A stretch of DNA of 64,000 bases from assembly GCF_021502725.1 (NCBI RefSeq), contig NZ_JAKFFS010000007.1, positions 124,001 through 188,000 on the forward strand. The letters are read 5' to 3'. The notes under the pieces are model-generated. The model was not told the DNA's origin, searched no databases, and was given only the letters and a program-made list of their open reading frames with translations. Shown here piece after piece: positions 51,620 through 61,108 of the stretch; position 1 is the stretch's first letter, and every line of letters starts with the position of its first letter. A program made the position numbers and the translations under genes. Source of the DNA: Dyadobacter sp. CY345. GTDB lineage: Bacteria > Bacteroidota > Bacteroidia > Cytophagales > Spirosomataceae.

Positions 51620-52513
51620 ATGATATCAATAGTAATCTGTTCTGCCAACGCAAATGATTTAAGGCTTGTTTCCCGAAATATCGAACAAACCATAGGCGTA
51701 CCGTTTGAAATTATTTCATTCGATAATAGTGATGGAAAAAAGGGTATTTGTGAGTTATACAATATTGGTGCAAAAAAGGCGAAGTTTGATATCATTTGTT
51801 TCATGCACGAAGATATCAGGATCGATACGCCTGATTGGGGCAAAAATGTGCTGGACAAATTTGCAGGCCGTGCTGATATTGGTGTTGTCGGGGTTGCTGG
51901 CGGCGGTTACAAATCCTTGACGCCTTCCGGCTGGTATTGTCTCGAATACAAATCGGTGGACAGGTATTTTCAAAATCTTTTACAAGGTTTTAAACTTGAT
52001 GAAAAGGATGAAATTCACGCTTATCACAACCCTTACGAACAAAAGGTATCAGAAGTTATATGCGTGGATGGTTTGTGGTTTTGTGTGAGAAAAGAAATTC
52101 TCGAGGAGAAGCCGTTTGATGAAGAGCTCCTGAAAGGTTTTCACGGCTATGACGTAGATTTTTGCCTGAACATTTATGGAAAGCACAAAATTGTCGTCGT
52201 TTACGACGTTCTGATGAAACATGCTTCCGAAGGAAATTTCAATAAAAACTGGCTTGACGAAATTTTAAAGGTTCACAAAAAATGGACGAAATCTCTTCCG
52301 CTTACGATCTCCGATGTGGCAGATATTGAATTATATGATACGGAAGAAGCAGCACTGAAAAATCTGGTTGAGCAGATGATTGAATGGAAATATTCATTTT
52401 ACCAGATTCACCGGATGCTTTTGACGGTCGGGAAGTCTGGTAAAATGCCACTGAGATTATTTTTCAAGGGTTACGCTCACTTGGTTGAGCAAAAGCTGGG
52501 AATTGGGAAATGA
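51620..52513 (+). CDS. Glycosyltransferase (StrF-like, family 2 fold)
   Basis: 297 residues from the ATG at 51620 (a TTG at 51596 would add eight residues). The start ISIVICSANANDLRLVSRNI, then GVPFEIISFDNSDGKKGICE is the nucleotide-sugar site of the group related to StrF. FDIICFMHEDIRIDTPDWG carries the acidic metal site, and FDEELLKGFHGYDVDFCLNI the catalytic Asp. It transfers a sugar to an unknown acceptor in the cytoplasm. Its stop (TGA) abuts the convergent stop (TAA) of the next gene without a spare base. Confidence 0.82.
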   Translation: MISIVICSANANDLRLVSRNIEQTIGVPFEIISFDNSDGKKGICELYNIGAKKAKFDIICFMHEDIRIDTPDWGKNVLDKFAGRADIGVVGVAGGGYKSLTPSGWYCLEYKSVDRYFQNLLQGFKLDEKDEIHAYHNPYEQKVSEVICVDGLWFCVRKEILEEKPFDEELLKGFHGYDVDFCLNIYGKHKIVVVYDVLMKHASEGNFNKNWLDEILKVHKKWTKSLPLTISDVADIELYDTEEAALKNLVEQMIEWKYSFYQIHRMLLTVGKSGKMPLRLFFKGYAHLVEQKLGIGK

Positions 52514-53476
52514 TTATCCAAAGATCCTGGTCCAAAGAAGTTTAGACTTCATGCCCCAGATATGTCGGTTTATAAATCCCTTTTTATTTGATTTTCTATA
52601 TCTGGGAATGTAGTAAAGCGAATCATAATCTTCGCGCAGCAAACTTGAATATTCGAAGGAGAAAAATGTATCCAGACGTTCTTCAAACAACGTGACAAGT
52701 TTATTAACAAAATCAGGATACTTGTTGTATTTGTAACCGTTGCAATGTTTCAGCCATTTCAATTCTTTCCTCATTTTAACGATATCCCGGTTCTCGTGAT
52801 ATTTCTTGTTAATCTTTTTCCTCTTGTTTAAAATGTCCGTCGAGCTGGAACCATGTTGGCGATATTGCACCAGACATTGGTTGATCACAGCGATACTTCC
52901 AACATTCGCAGCAACGTAGGCGAGCCATTGGTCATGGAAAAAGTCTCTGTGAAAAGGTAAAGCCCATGGCAATAATTCTTTTTTGATCATGCAACTGTGG
53001 CCGGAAATGCAGTTGAAAAGCAGGAAAATTTTCGGATTGTCGCCGCTGTACAAATTGACAATATCTGACATTTTTTTATCCGCGTCATTTCCATCCTCGT
53101 CTATCAACGCAGAATCATGGTACACCAAAAGGCTGTCACCAATTGCTTCAACTTGCAACCTTATTTTGTCCAGATCCCAGATATCATCCTGGTCAGAAAG
53201 TGCAATTAAGTCGCCTTGACATAAGTTAACCGCCTTTTCGAAATTCTTCACATAGCCAAGATTTTGCTCGTTCTCGAAAATTTTAATGAAGGGAAATCGC
53301 TGCTGGTATTCCCGAACTATGCTAACTGAGCTGTCGCTGCTGCGATCATCCACGGCGATAATTTCAAGGTTGGGATAGGTTTGATTAACAAGTGAATCAA
53401 GTTGTTCGCGTAGGAATTTTTCTCCATTGTAAACACATAATGCAATGGAAACGAGGGGTGTATTAGGTTGATTCAT
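52514..53476 (-). CDS. Glycosyltransferase family 2
   Basis: 320 residues, GT-A fold. VSIALCVYNGEKFLREQLDS, NLEIIAVDDRSSDSSVSIVR, LIALSDQDDIWDLDKIRLQV with the DxD-type site DQDD. The C-terminal part has FNCISGHSCMIKKELLPWAL and HDQWLAYVAA. No transmembrane helix. It is a paralogue of the next gene (same blocks in the same order), likely a tandem duplication. Gap to that gene is 60 bp. Acceptor unknown; neighbours suggest a cell-surface glycan or glycolipid. Confidence 0.9.
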   Translation of the reverse strand: MNQPNTPLVSIALCVYNGEKFLREQLDSLVNQTYPNLEIIAVDDRSSDSSVSIVREYQQRFPFIKIFENEQNLGYVKNFEKAVNLCQGDLIALSDQDDIWDLDKIRLQVEAIGDSLLVYHDSALIDEDGNDADKKMSDIVNLYSGDNPKIFLLFNCISGHSCMIKKELLPWALPFHRDFFHDQWLAYVAANVGSIAVINQCLVQYRQHGSSSTDILNKRKKINKKYHENRDIVKMRKELKWLKHCNGYKYNKYPDFVNKLVTLFEERLDTFFSFEYSSLLREDYDSLYYIPRYRKSNKKGFINRHIWGMKSKLLWTRIFG

Positions 53477-53536
53477 CTTGGATACTTACTAATTTTTATA
53501 CCGTTTTTTCAGCGGAAGGGAATTTAATTTACACAA

Positions 53537-54472
53537 CTAAAAAACACGTTTTATACCTGTTCCCCATATTTTTCTTAATGTAAAAAAGAACCGGCTGACT
53601 TTATTCTTTTTCATTAAATACAAAAGCTTGTCCTGATGTTTCCAGATTTCGAGTCCATAAGCAGGACTTGCCAGAGAGGAATTTCGTTTTAAACTTAGTT
53701 GGTAAAGCTTGGTAATCAGGCTGCTATTTTGTTTTGAACTTTGCTCCATACAAATTTTCAGCCAGTCACTTTCCTGAGTCAGCTTCTCTATTTTTCTCTC
53801 CGTGCTATTTTTTCTGGGTGTTCTTATCGCCAGCAGATCGGTGCTGTTATGCTGATGCTGCCGATATTTCACCAGGGATTTTTCAATAAAATCAATTGAT
53901 CCAATATTTGTGGCAATAAAAGCGATCCATTGATCGTAATGAAAGCCGACCGGAAACGGGAGAATATGAGTTATCATTGATTTTTGCATCAGAATACTAT
54001 GCCCGGAAACGCAATTCATGAACAGAAATGGTCCCGGGTGATTTCCTCTGTAAAAGTTAAACTTATCAGAAATTTTAAGATTCATGGATTTTCCATGAGA
54101 ATCAATGAATTCCGAATCATGATAAATCATCAGATTTTGCCCAATCGCCTCGACCTGTAATTTGATTTTGTCTTTATCCCAGATATCATCCTGGTCACAT
54201 GGCGCAATAAATTCTCCGGAGCAAAGGCCCATAGCCTTCTCAAAGTTTTTATTGTAGCCTAAATTATCCGGATTTTGAACAAGTCGAATAAACGGATATC
54301 GATTACAATAAGCATTGATGATATCGATGGTCTTATCCGAAGAGCAATCGTCTACAACAATAATTTCAATATTTTTATACGTCTGGGCCAGCAAGGAATC
54401 CATGAGTTCTTCAAGGAATTCTTCACCATTGTACGTACATAAAGCAATAGAAATTAATGGCAGACTATCCAT
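53537..54472 (-). CDS. Glycosyltransferase family 2 (paralogue)
   Basis: 311 residues. ISIALCTYNGEEFLEELMDS, NIEIIVVDDCSSDKTIDIIN, FIAPCDQDDIWDKDKIKLQV, then FMNCVSGHSILMQKSMITHI and YDQWIAFIATNIGSIDFIEK align with the gene at 52514, so the two arose by duplication. The start codon lies directly against the stop of the ABC transporter gene upstream on the minus strand (no intergenic base), so the three form one operon, with the transporter first. Confidence 0.9.
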   Translation of the reverse strand: MDSLPLISIALCTYNGEEFLEELMDSLLAQTYKNIEIIVVDDCSSDKTIDIINAYCNRYPFIRLVQNPDNLGYNKNFEKAMGLCSGEFIAPCDQDDIWDKDKIKLQVEAIGQNLMIYHDSEFIDSHGKSMNLKISDKFNFYRGNHPGPFLFMNCVSGHSILMQKSMITHILPFPVGFHYDQWIAFIATNIGSIDFIEKSLVKYRQHQHNSTDLLAIRTPRKNSTERKIEKLTQESDWLKICMEQSSKQNSSLITKLYQLSLKRNSSLASPAYGLEIWKHQDKLLYLMKKNKVSRFFFTLRKIWGTGIKRVF

Positions 54473-56299
54473 TTATGCTTCCGTAAACTGTTGCATATCG
54501 ATCAGCTTTTTATACAAACCATGGCTTGCCATAAGCTGAGCATGTGTGCCGGTTTCGATGATTTGTCCGTCCTCCAAAACCACAATCATATCCGCATTTT
54601 GGATTGTACTCAACCTGTGGGCTATTACCAGCGAAGTTCTGTTTTTCATCAGGTTATTAAGCGCTTCCTGCACCAATTTCTCTGATTCAGTATCCAAAGC
54701 CGATGTTGCTTCATCCAAAAGCATAATCGGAGGGTTTTTCAAAACAGCTCTTGCAATACAGATTCGTTGTTTCTGCCCACCGGAAAGTTTCATTCCACGG
54801 TCACCGATATTACTTTCATAACCGTTGTCTGTGTTAAGAATAAAATCATGAGCGTTGGCAACCCTCGCAGCGTTTTCCACTTCCTGCTGTGTTGCATCCG
54901 GCATACCAAAGGCAATGTTGTTAAAAATCGTGTCATTAAATAGCATCGATTCCTGGTTCACCACACCGACCATGGACCACAACGATTCCATTTTCAGTTT
55001 TTTGACATCAACATTATCAATCGTTACGCGGCCACTTTCTGCATCAATAAACCTTGGTATCAAATCCATCAAAGTAGATTTTCCTCCTCCCGAAGGCCCA
55101 ACCAAAGCAATGGTTTTTCCTTTCGGGATTGTCAGATTAATCGATTTTAATACTTGTCTTTCTGAATACGAGAAAGACAGATTTTCCAGGCGAATTGCTT
55201 CATTGAAGGAGGTGAGGGCAATGGCGTCAGGAGCGTCAGTAATTTCTGGTTTTTCATCAATCAATGCAAGAACACGTTCTCCTGCTGCTATACCTGTATG
55301 TATATTGCTGAACGATTCCGTCAATGCCTTTGCTGGGCGCATCACCTGAGAAAAAAGTGCGATATAAGAAACAAACGCAGGTCCTGTAAGATCTGACTCA
55401 TTATTCAGAATTAGTGACCCTCCATAAAGAACAATAGTTGCAACCATGGCGACTCCCAGAGTTTCTGAAACCGGCCCACCAAGTTGCTGCCTACGCGCCA
55501 TTTTACGGCCTAAGTCAGAATAACGTACATTTTCCGAATCAAATTTAGTTTTGATTGCTTCTGTCGCGTTGAACGATTTTATGATCTTGATGCCGGACAA
55601 AGCTTCATCCAAGTAGCTGATCATTAGGCCAAACATGTGTTGCGCCATAGCTGCCTGTTCTTTTAATCGCTTTACGATTTTCGAAATTATAAATGCCGAA
55701 ACAGGAATTACAAGGATAGCGAATATGGTGAGCTTAAAAGAAATTGAGAAAAGCATGAACACATAAGCAAGAAGCTGCAAAGGTTCTTTGAAAACGACCT
55801 GTAAAGTGGCTGTTACGGAGAATTGAACAGCGCCAACATCTGATGCTATTTTTGCAATAATATCCCCTTTTCGTTGGTTGTTGAAGTATCCTACATGAAG
55901 ATTCATGACATTATTAAAAACCGTTTTCCGAAGGTTTAACAATGTGTGAATGCGGAGGTTTTCCATTATTCGCTGAGAAAAGTATCGGAAAACGTTTCCT
56001 AAAAGAACAGCTAACACAATAATTCCGCAAACGTACTTTAAGGCATCAAATGGGCCGTAATTAATACTAATCTGTTGAGAATAATAATTTAAATAACCAG
56101 TAATGTCAACCCAGCTTTTCGGCTCTTCGAGCGGGGTTGCATTACTCGCTCCACTGATAAACAACGTGTTTAACAATGGAGAAAGAAGTGCTAACTGAAG
56201 GGTACTGAAAATAACACCTAAAACAGTAAACATTACATATGGAATGGCGAATTTTTCAATCGGCCTGGCAAAGGATAATAATCGGAAGTATGTTTTCAT
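54473..56299 (-). CDS. ABC transporter, MsbA-like fused permease and ATPase
   Basis: 608 residues. The membrane domain (1-340) has six helices. The ATPase domain (345-600) has Walker A ALVGPSGGGKSTLMDL, Q-loop in VGVVNQESMLFND, signature MKLSGGQKQRICIARAVL, Walker B PIMLLDEATSALDTES and H-loop LVIAHRLSTIQNAD. Such type IV exporters work as homodimers and flip lipid A, lipid-linked oligosaccharides or other lipids across the inner membrane. The operon with two glycosyltransferases, beside the sphingolipid genes, favours a glycolipid or oligosaccharide substrate. Lipid A transport is the alternative. Confidence 0.92.
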   Translation of the reverse strand: MKTYFRLLSFARPIEKFAIPYVMFTVLGVIFSTLQLALLSPLLNTLFISGASNATPLEEPKSWVDITGYLNYYSQQISINYGPFDALKYVCGIIVLAVLLGNVFRYFSQRIMENLRIHTLLNLRKTVFNNVMNLHVGYFNNQRKGDIIAKIASDVGAVQFSVTATLQVVFKEPLQLLAYVFMLFSISFKLTIFAILVIPVSAFIISKIVKRLKEQAAMAQHMFGLMISYLDEALSGIKIIKSFNATEAIKTKFDSENVRYSDLGRKMARRQQLGGPVSETLGVAMVATIVLYGGSLILNNESDLTGPAFVSYIALFSQVMRPAKALTESFSNIHTGIAAGERVLALIDEKPEITDAPDAIALTSFNEAIRLENLSFSYSERQVLKSINLTIPKGKTIALVGPSGGGKSTLMDLIPRFIDAESGRVTIDNVDVKKLKMESLWSMVGVVNQESMLFNDTIFNNIAFGMPDATQQEVENAARVANAHDFILNTDNGYESNIGDRGMKLSGGQKQRICIARAVLKNPPIMLLDEATSALDTESEKLVQEALNNLMKNRTSLVIAHRLSTIQNADMIVVLEDGQIIETGTHAQLMASHGLYKKLIDMQQFTEA

Positions 56300-56536
56300 T
56301 TTTTATATAAAGGCACAAAGATACGTTTTTATGCCGTTCTGTAAAGATCCGGGTGCGAATCCGTTATTTGTTTAGTTGGGATAAGATATTATGTAACGCA
56401 AAAAATCAGTTTTTAATTTTAAAATGCTCACCGGTTTTTGTGTTTTTCCTGGAACTGCGTATAGTACTTTGACCCATAATCCGCTAAAAGGTTGGAACAG
56501 GCTTTTAAAATCATTATTTTGAGGATCGGTTTTTTT

Positions 56537-57487
56537 ATGTCACCAGATAAAAAAGATATGAAAAATCATTTGTCCAGACGAGAAGCTTTAAATCATATTG
56601 GGGCTTTAACGTCGGCTGCTTTACTCAATTCTTCTGAGTTGATGGCTATTAATCAACAAACTATGCTTCAAAGAGAAATTCCATCCTCGAAAGAAAAATT
56701 ACCGGTTGTCGGGCTGGGATCCTGGATACAGTTTGATGTCGGAAAATCTGCAAATGAAAGCCAGGGATTGGTTCAGGTTTTAAAAAGTATGAATAAACAG
56801 GGCGGGAAATTAATTGATTCTTCGCCTATGTATGGACGAGCAGAAGAGGTTATTGGCGATTTAACAGCAGCGTCCGGCGAGGCGGATAAATTTTTTTACG
56901 CGACGAAAGTCTGGACCACCGGCAAACAGGCTGGTATCGACCAGATGAACAGCTCCTTTAAAAAGATGAAACGTCAGAAAATGGATCTGATGCAGATCCA
57001 TAACTTACAGGACTGGCAAACTCATATCAAGACCCTCAAAGACTGGAAGGAGCAGGGGAAGATCCGGTATATCGGTATTACGCATTACACCGCTTCTGCT
57101 CATGACGAACTTGAACGGATTGTAAAATCCGGAGTTGTAGATTTCGTACAGTTTAATTATTCGATAAAAGTCAGAAACGCAGAGAAAAGCCTTTTGAAAG
57201 CAGCGAAAGAATCTGGTGTCGCCGTTATAATCAATGAACCTTTCGATAGCGGTAATTTATTCAAACTCGTAAAAGGAAAAACCTTGCCGGCTTGGGTCGC
57301 GGATTATGATATCAATAGCTGGGCTCAGTTTTTCCTCAAATATATTTTGGCAAACACTGCTGTCAATTGTGTAATTCCCGGAACTTCGGATGAAAAACAT
57401 CTTATTGACAATATGCGGGCAGGTTATGGGAAGTTGCCGGATCAGGCTGGCCTGAAAAAGATGATCGATTTTGTAGAATCCCTTTGA
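56537..57487 (+). CDS. Aldo/keto reductase with Tat-like leader
   Basis: 316 residues from the ATG at 56537; an ATG at 56558 and a TTG at 56492 are alternatives. NHLSRREALNHIGALTSAAL carries an S-R-R-E-A-L start like a twin-arginine leader, so the enzyme may be exported folded. The AKR tetrad is visible: Asp in GKLIDSSPMYGRAEEVIGD with its Tyr, Lys in FFYATKVWTTG, and His in LMQIHNLQDWQTH. RIRYIGITHYTASAHDELE-type and FVQFNYSIKVRNAEKSLLKA segments follow, then VIPGTSDEKHLIDNM for cofactor binding. The substrate is unknown. It stands alone between terminator-like regions. Confidence 0.85.
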   Translation: MSPDKKDMKNHLSRREALNHIGALTSAALLNSSELMAINQQTMLQREIPSSKEKLPVVGLGSWIQFDVGKSANESQGLVQVLKSMNKQGGKLIDSSPMYGRAEEVIGDLTAASGEADKFFYATKVWTTGKQAGIDQMNSSFKKMKRQKMDLMQIHNLQDWQTHIKTLKDWKEQGKIRYIGITHYTASAHDELERIVKSGVVDFVQFNYSIKVRNAEKSLLKAAKESGVAVIINEPFDSGNLFKLVKGKTLPAWVADYDINSWAQFFLKYILANTAVNCVIPGTSDEKHLIDNMRAGYGKLPDQAGLKKMIDFVESL

Positions 57488-57589
57488 AGAATTAATTCGA
57501 TTTCTCGTGAACGTAAAAATTACCATGCCGGTTACATAGCTGTTCGCTCTTTGAAATCAGGCTTCTTTTGTATTAAAGAATAATTAAAT

Positions 57590-57623
57590 GACTCGGTTGT
57601 TGCATCAACCCGGGTCTTTTTTT
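57590..57623 (+). terminator. Terminator downstream of the aldo/keto reductase gene
   Basis: GACTCGGTTG pairs with CAACCCGGGTC with one bulge around a 6-base loop, followed by seven T. It lies 103 bp after the stop, so it may serve that gene or a small unrecognised transcript. Confidence 0.65.
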
Positions 57624-57701
57624 CGTAAATACTGGGTAACTGGCTTGCAGTAAAAATAGAAACCTGAACGAGATAAAATCGAAACTTATTTACGCCCTGA
57701 A

Positions 57702-59855
57702 ATGAACAAATTGTATTTTAATGTGATATATTTTTCCAGACTGTTTTTTCTTTTTTCTTTTTTGACGATTCATTTTTTTGCCGAAGCGCAGGAAAGGTGT
57801 GCGACAATAGAACTTCTTGAACAGAAATTTTCAGCAAATCCTGCTTTGAAACTTAGATTCAGCGCTCGGGAAAGTCGGTTTCAGGATATGGTCAGGCAAA
57901 GGATAGCCAGTCGAAAATCTTCAAAAACTGCGGAGTTGATAACAGTTCCTGTCGTCTTTCATATTGTAATGAATAATCAGTCGGCTGTATCGGATCAACA
58001 GATTATGGCCCAGCTTGATACAATTAATAAGGATTACGCGGGCTTAAATGCAGGTTCTGCAAGAATTCCTTCCTATTTTCAGTCGCTTTTTGGTCAGTCG
58101 GGTATTCAGTTTTGCCTTGCACAACGAACACCTTCGGACGAACCTACCACAGGAATTGTCAGGTATAATACGTCCCAAACATCTTTCGACTTTACAAATA
58201 ATTTTGTGAAACATCCTGCGATGGGAGGAGCCGATGCCTGGGATCCAAACAGTTATTTGAATATATGGGTTTGCGCGCTGGACAATGAAACGCTCGGTTA
58301 TGCCACATTCCCCAACGATGGCGCCGAGGATGAGCAAGGCGTTGTAATTGCGTATAACAGTCTTCCGGGAGGATCTGCAACTAACTTCAATGCAGGGAAA
58401 ACACTTACCCATGAAATCGGTCATTATTTTAATTTATACCACATCTGGGGTGATGACCGTGGTGCTTGTAACGGAACTGATTTCGTAAGCGATACGCCGA
58501 ATCAGGGAAACAGTACGACAACCTGCCGTACGGGCGTGGTGACGGACAATTGTAGTCCGGCGTCTCCCGGAATTATGTATCAGAATTTCATGGATTATTC
58601 GCCTGATAATTGTCTGATCATGTTCACCAATGAACAGGTGGCGCGGATGGAAACTGCTTATGCAACATATCGTTCGCTGTTAAGCGAATCCAGAGGATGT
58701 CTGCCTTTGGATTTGAAGCGTAAAGATGCGTCCATAAGGCAGATTACCCAGCCAGATCAACGACTTTGTGCCAATACATTTACTCCGTCAGTTATTTTAA
58801 GAAACAGGGGAAGTGAGATTTTGACTTCTGTGACAATCAACGTTAGTATTGATAATGGTTCCGTTACCAGTTATCGCTGGACAGGTTCTTTAAAAAGTTA
58901 TGGGGAAGTATCTGTAACGCTGCCATCTATGACAACCACAGAAGGTAATCACGTATTGACCGTTACCTCCGTTAATCCAAACGGTGGGGCAGATGAAGAT
59001 ACTTCCAATGATACCCAAAGCTTCGACTTTATTTATTATTTGCCTTCGATTCCGCCAGTTAGTGAAGGCTTTGAAGGAACATTCCCGGCAACGGCCTGGG
59101 ATATTGTGAATCCGGATGGTGGTCAAACCTGGGAGAAAACAAATGTTGCTGCAAAAACAGGGAATGGTGCGGCGCGAATGAGAAATTTTGATTACTTGTC
59201 GATCGGCCAAAAAGATTATTTGAGGACGCCAACGGTTAATATTTCCGGCGTCGATTCCGCCTTTGTTTCTTTTCAGGTAGCTGCGGCAACTTATACCAAT
59301 TCAACCAATTTTAGCACCAGCGCATGGGATACCTTACAGGTTTTGGTAAGTACAGATTGCGGGCTTAGTTATACAAGTATTTATAAAAAATGGGGGCCAA
59401 ATCTGGTGACAAGAACGGCTGCCACCCGGATTGCTTTTACTCCTTCTGCCGAGGAATGGAGAAGGGAGGAGCTTGATATCAGTGATTTTATCAGCCAGGG
59501 AAATGTTCTGATTGCTTTCCAGAATATTAATGGGAACGAAAATGATGTATATCTCGACGATATTAATATCCGTACGGTCACTGTTAATCCAAATTTGAAA
59601 GAGGCAGGATTTTTAGTTACCCCGAATCCAACAAGTGGTGAGATATCGGTTCAGTTTTACCCACATCCAACAGGGTTGAGATCGATTCAGATTTATAATA
59701 TCAGCGGGCAGGAAGTAGCACTGCTTACGCTGCCAGAGGGAGAAGTTGATACAAATATTTTCAACTTTAACCTGCAAAATTATGCGGCTGGGATGTATAT
59801 CGTTAAAGCTGTATTTGATGATAAAACACTGACGAAGAAAATTGTAAAATATTAA
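57702..59855 (+). CDS. Secreted M43-type metalloprotease with T9SS sorting domain
   Basis: 717 residues. A signal peptide (about 1-29, ending FAEAQ) and a propeptide-like part precede a pappalysin (M43) domain at about 80-325 with the zinc motif TLTHEIGHYFNLYHIWGDD (H237, H241, H247) and Met-turn MDYSPDNC around M297. The next part (345-440) is an Ig-like fold, then a MAM/jelly-roll-like domain at 450-630. The last 75 residues are a type A sorting signal (LVTPNPTSGEISVQF, then IYNISGQEVALL, GMYIVKAVFDDKTLTKKIVK), which routes the protein through the type IX system to the surface or medium. Substrates are proteins; calcium-binding is likely. Confidence 0.92.
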   Translation: MNKLYFNVIYFSRLFFLFSFLTIHFFAEAQERCATIELLEQKFSANPALKLRFSARESRFQDMVRQRIASRKSSKTAELITVPVVFHIVMNNQSAVSDQQIMAQLDTINKDYAGLNAGSARIPSYFQSLFGQSGIQFCLAQRTPSDEPTTGIVRYNTSQTSFDFTNNFVKHPAMGGADAWDPNSYLNIWVCALDNETLGYATFPNDGAEDEQGVVIAYNSLPGGSATNFNAGKTLTHEIGHYFNLYHIWGDDRGACNGTDFVSDTPNQGNSTTTCRTGVVTDNCSPASPGIMYQNFMDYSPDNCLIMFTNEQVARMETAYATYRSLLSESRGCLPLDLKRKDASIRQITQPDQRLCANTFTPSVILRNRGSEILTSVTINVSIDNGSVTSYRWTGSLKSYGEVSVTLPSMTTTEGNHVLTVTSVNPNGGADEDTSNDTQSFDFIYYLPSIPPVSEGFEGTFPATAWDIVNPDGGQTWEKTNVAAKTGNGAARMRNFDYLSIGQKDYLRTPTVNISGVDSAFVSFQVAAATYTNSTNFSTSAWDTLQVLVSTDCGLSYTSIYKKWGPNLVTRTAATRIAFTPSAEEWRREELDISDFISQGNVLIAFQNINGNENDVYLDDINIRTVTVNPNLKEAGFLVTPNPTSGEISVQFYPHPTGLRSIQIYNISGQEVALLTLPEGEVDTNIFNFNLQNYAAGMYIVKAVFDDKTLTKKIVKY

Positions 59856-59858
59856 ATT

Positions 59859-59900
59859 GGCTATCGGCGGTCGGCTATCGGCAGTCAGTTATTGGCTGTG
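59859..59900 (+). repeat. 14-bp tandem repeat, two full and one decayed copy
   Basis: Unit GGCTATCGGC(G/A)GTC at 59859-59872 and 59873-59886, with a third diverged copy AGTTATTGGCTGTG at 59887-59900. It starts 4 bp after the protease stop. Such TATCGGC-type runs occur between genes of some Bacteroidota, from memory. Confidence 0.6.
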
Positions 59901-59927
59901 AGAAATATTTTGAAATCGGAAAATGTT

Positions 59928-59967
59928 AAAACGCTTTATCTGGCTTTTCGTCAGTGAAGCGTTTTTT
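59928..59967 (+). terminator. Terminator after the M43 protease gene
   Basis: AAAACGCTT and AAGCGTTTT form a 9-bp stem whose loop holds a further CTG/CAG pair. It ends in six T, and reads as a terminator toward the convergent dinB gene too because of the A run on the left. Confidence 0.78.
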
Positions 59968-59980
59968 ATTTGAATCAAGA

Positions 59981-61084
59981 TCAGAATAATTCCAACTGTT
60001 CAGGATCGCGCGGTTTTCTTGGTTTTATCTCTGGTTCTCCAAAATTGGAAAGTGAAATTCCGAGTAATCTAACGGGTTTTTCTTCCCTGTCCACTTTTTC
60101 CAGAAGCTGTTTGGCCGTATTGAAAATAGTTTCAAAATCGCCGACCGGATGAGGGTATGAATGATTTCTTGTGATTTGGGTAAAATCGTTATACTTGATT
60201 TTCAAAGTGATAGTTCGTCCTTTCAGTTGTTTTTTCTGCAAGCGATTGAAAACGGTCTCCGCAATCAGATCAAGTTCCTTGTGCATTTCTTCGACCGTAA
60301 CCAGATCATAAGTAAATGTGTCTTCGGCTCCCAAAGATTTGGTTTCCCGGTGCGGCTGTACCTCCCGCTCATCAATTCCCCGGACAATTTTATAGTAAAA
60401 ATACCCAGATTTTCCGAAATGTTTAACGAGTTCTATTTCCGGTAATTTTCGCAGATCCGCACCTGTAAACAATTGCATACTGTTCATTTTTTGCGCCGTC
60501 ACTTTGCCAACGCCAAAAAATCTTTCTACCGGAAGATTGTTGATAAAAGATTCAATCTTTGAAGGGCCAATGAAAGTCAGTCCATCAGGTTTGTTGATAT
60601 CAGAAGCAATTTTCGCTACAAATTTATTTGTCGAAACACCGGCTGAAGCGGTAAGATTTAATTCATCTTTGATAGCTTTTTTTATCTGCTGCGCGATTTC
60701 CAGCGCCGATCCGATATTCTGTTTATCATTCGTAACATCCAGAAATGCTTCGTCCAGGGAAAGCGGCTCGATGATATCCGTATAACGCTCAAATATTTCC
60801 CGGATACTTCGTGAAACTGATTTGTAGGCTTCAAATCTTGGATAAACAAAGATAATGTTGGGGCATAACTGAATTGCCCGGCGGGACGACATTGCCGAAC
60901 GGACACCAAATTTTCTTGCTTCATAACTCGCCGTTGCCACCACACCGCGGCCGGTTGGGGAGCCTCCAACTGCCAGAGGTTTACCCTGATACTGTGGAAA
61001 ATCACGCTGCTCAACCGACGCGTAAAATGCGTCCATATCAATATGGATGATTTTGCGATGGGAAGGTTTTGGCGTATCCGACAT
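59981..61084 (-). CDS. dinB: DNA polymerase IV (Y-family translesion polymerase)
   Basis: 367 residues, typical length. The catalytic acids are in IIHIDMDAFYASVEQRDFPQ and PLSLDEAFLDVTND. The palm/finger marks VVATASYEARKFGVRSAMSS, and thumb GVGKVTAQKMNSM with the helix-hairpin-helix follow, then the little-finger domain. The C-terminus ends EQLELF, the sliding-clamp binding motif Q-L-x-L-F. It copies past damaged bases without proofreading. No LexA site could be seen upstream; the 24 bp to the DUF1684 gene suggest they share a promoter. Confidence 0.96.
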   Translation of the reverse strand: MSDTPKPSHRKIIHIDMDAFYASVEQRDFPQYQGKPLAVGGSPTGRGVVATASYEARKFGVRSAMSSRRAIQLCPNIIFVYPRFEAYKSVSRSIREIFERYTDIIEPLSLDEAFLDVTNDKQNIGSALEIAQQIKKAIKDELNLTASAGVSTNKFVAKIASDINKPDGLTFIGPSKIESFINNLPVERFFGVGKVTAQKMNSMQLFTGADLRKLPEIELVKHFGKSGYFYYKIVRGIDEREVQPHRETKSLGAEDTFTYDLVTVEEMHKELDLIAETVFNRLQKKQLKGRTITLKIKYNDFTQITRNHSYPHPVGDFETIFNTAKQLLEKVDREEKPVRLLGISLSNFGEPEIKPRKPRDPEQLELF

Positions 61085-61108
61085 TACTCTAAAACCAAAA
61101 AAAGGATC

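Noticed and set aside
54855..55349. Open frame of 164 codons on the plus strand
   Set aside because: It is antisense to the ABC transporter ATPase domain, whose Walker and signature motifs are intact.
59859..59900. CRISPR-like repeat
   Set aside because: The 14-bp units follow each other without spacers and no cas gene is in the window.
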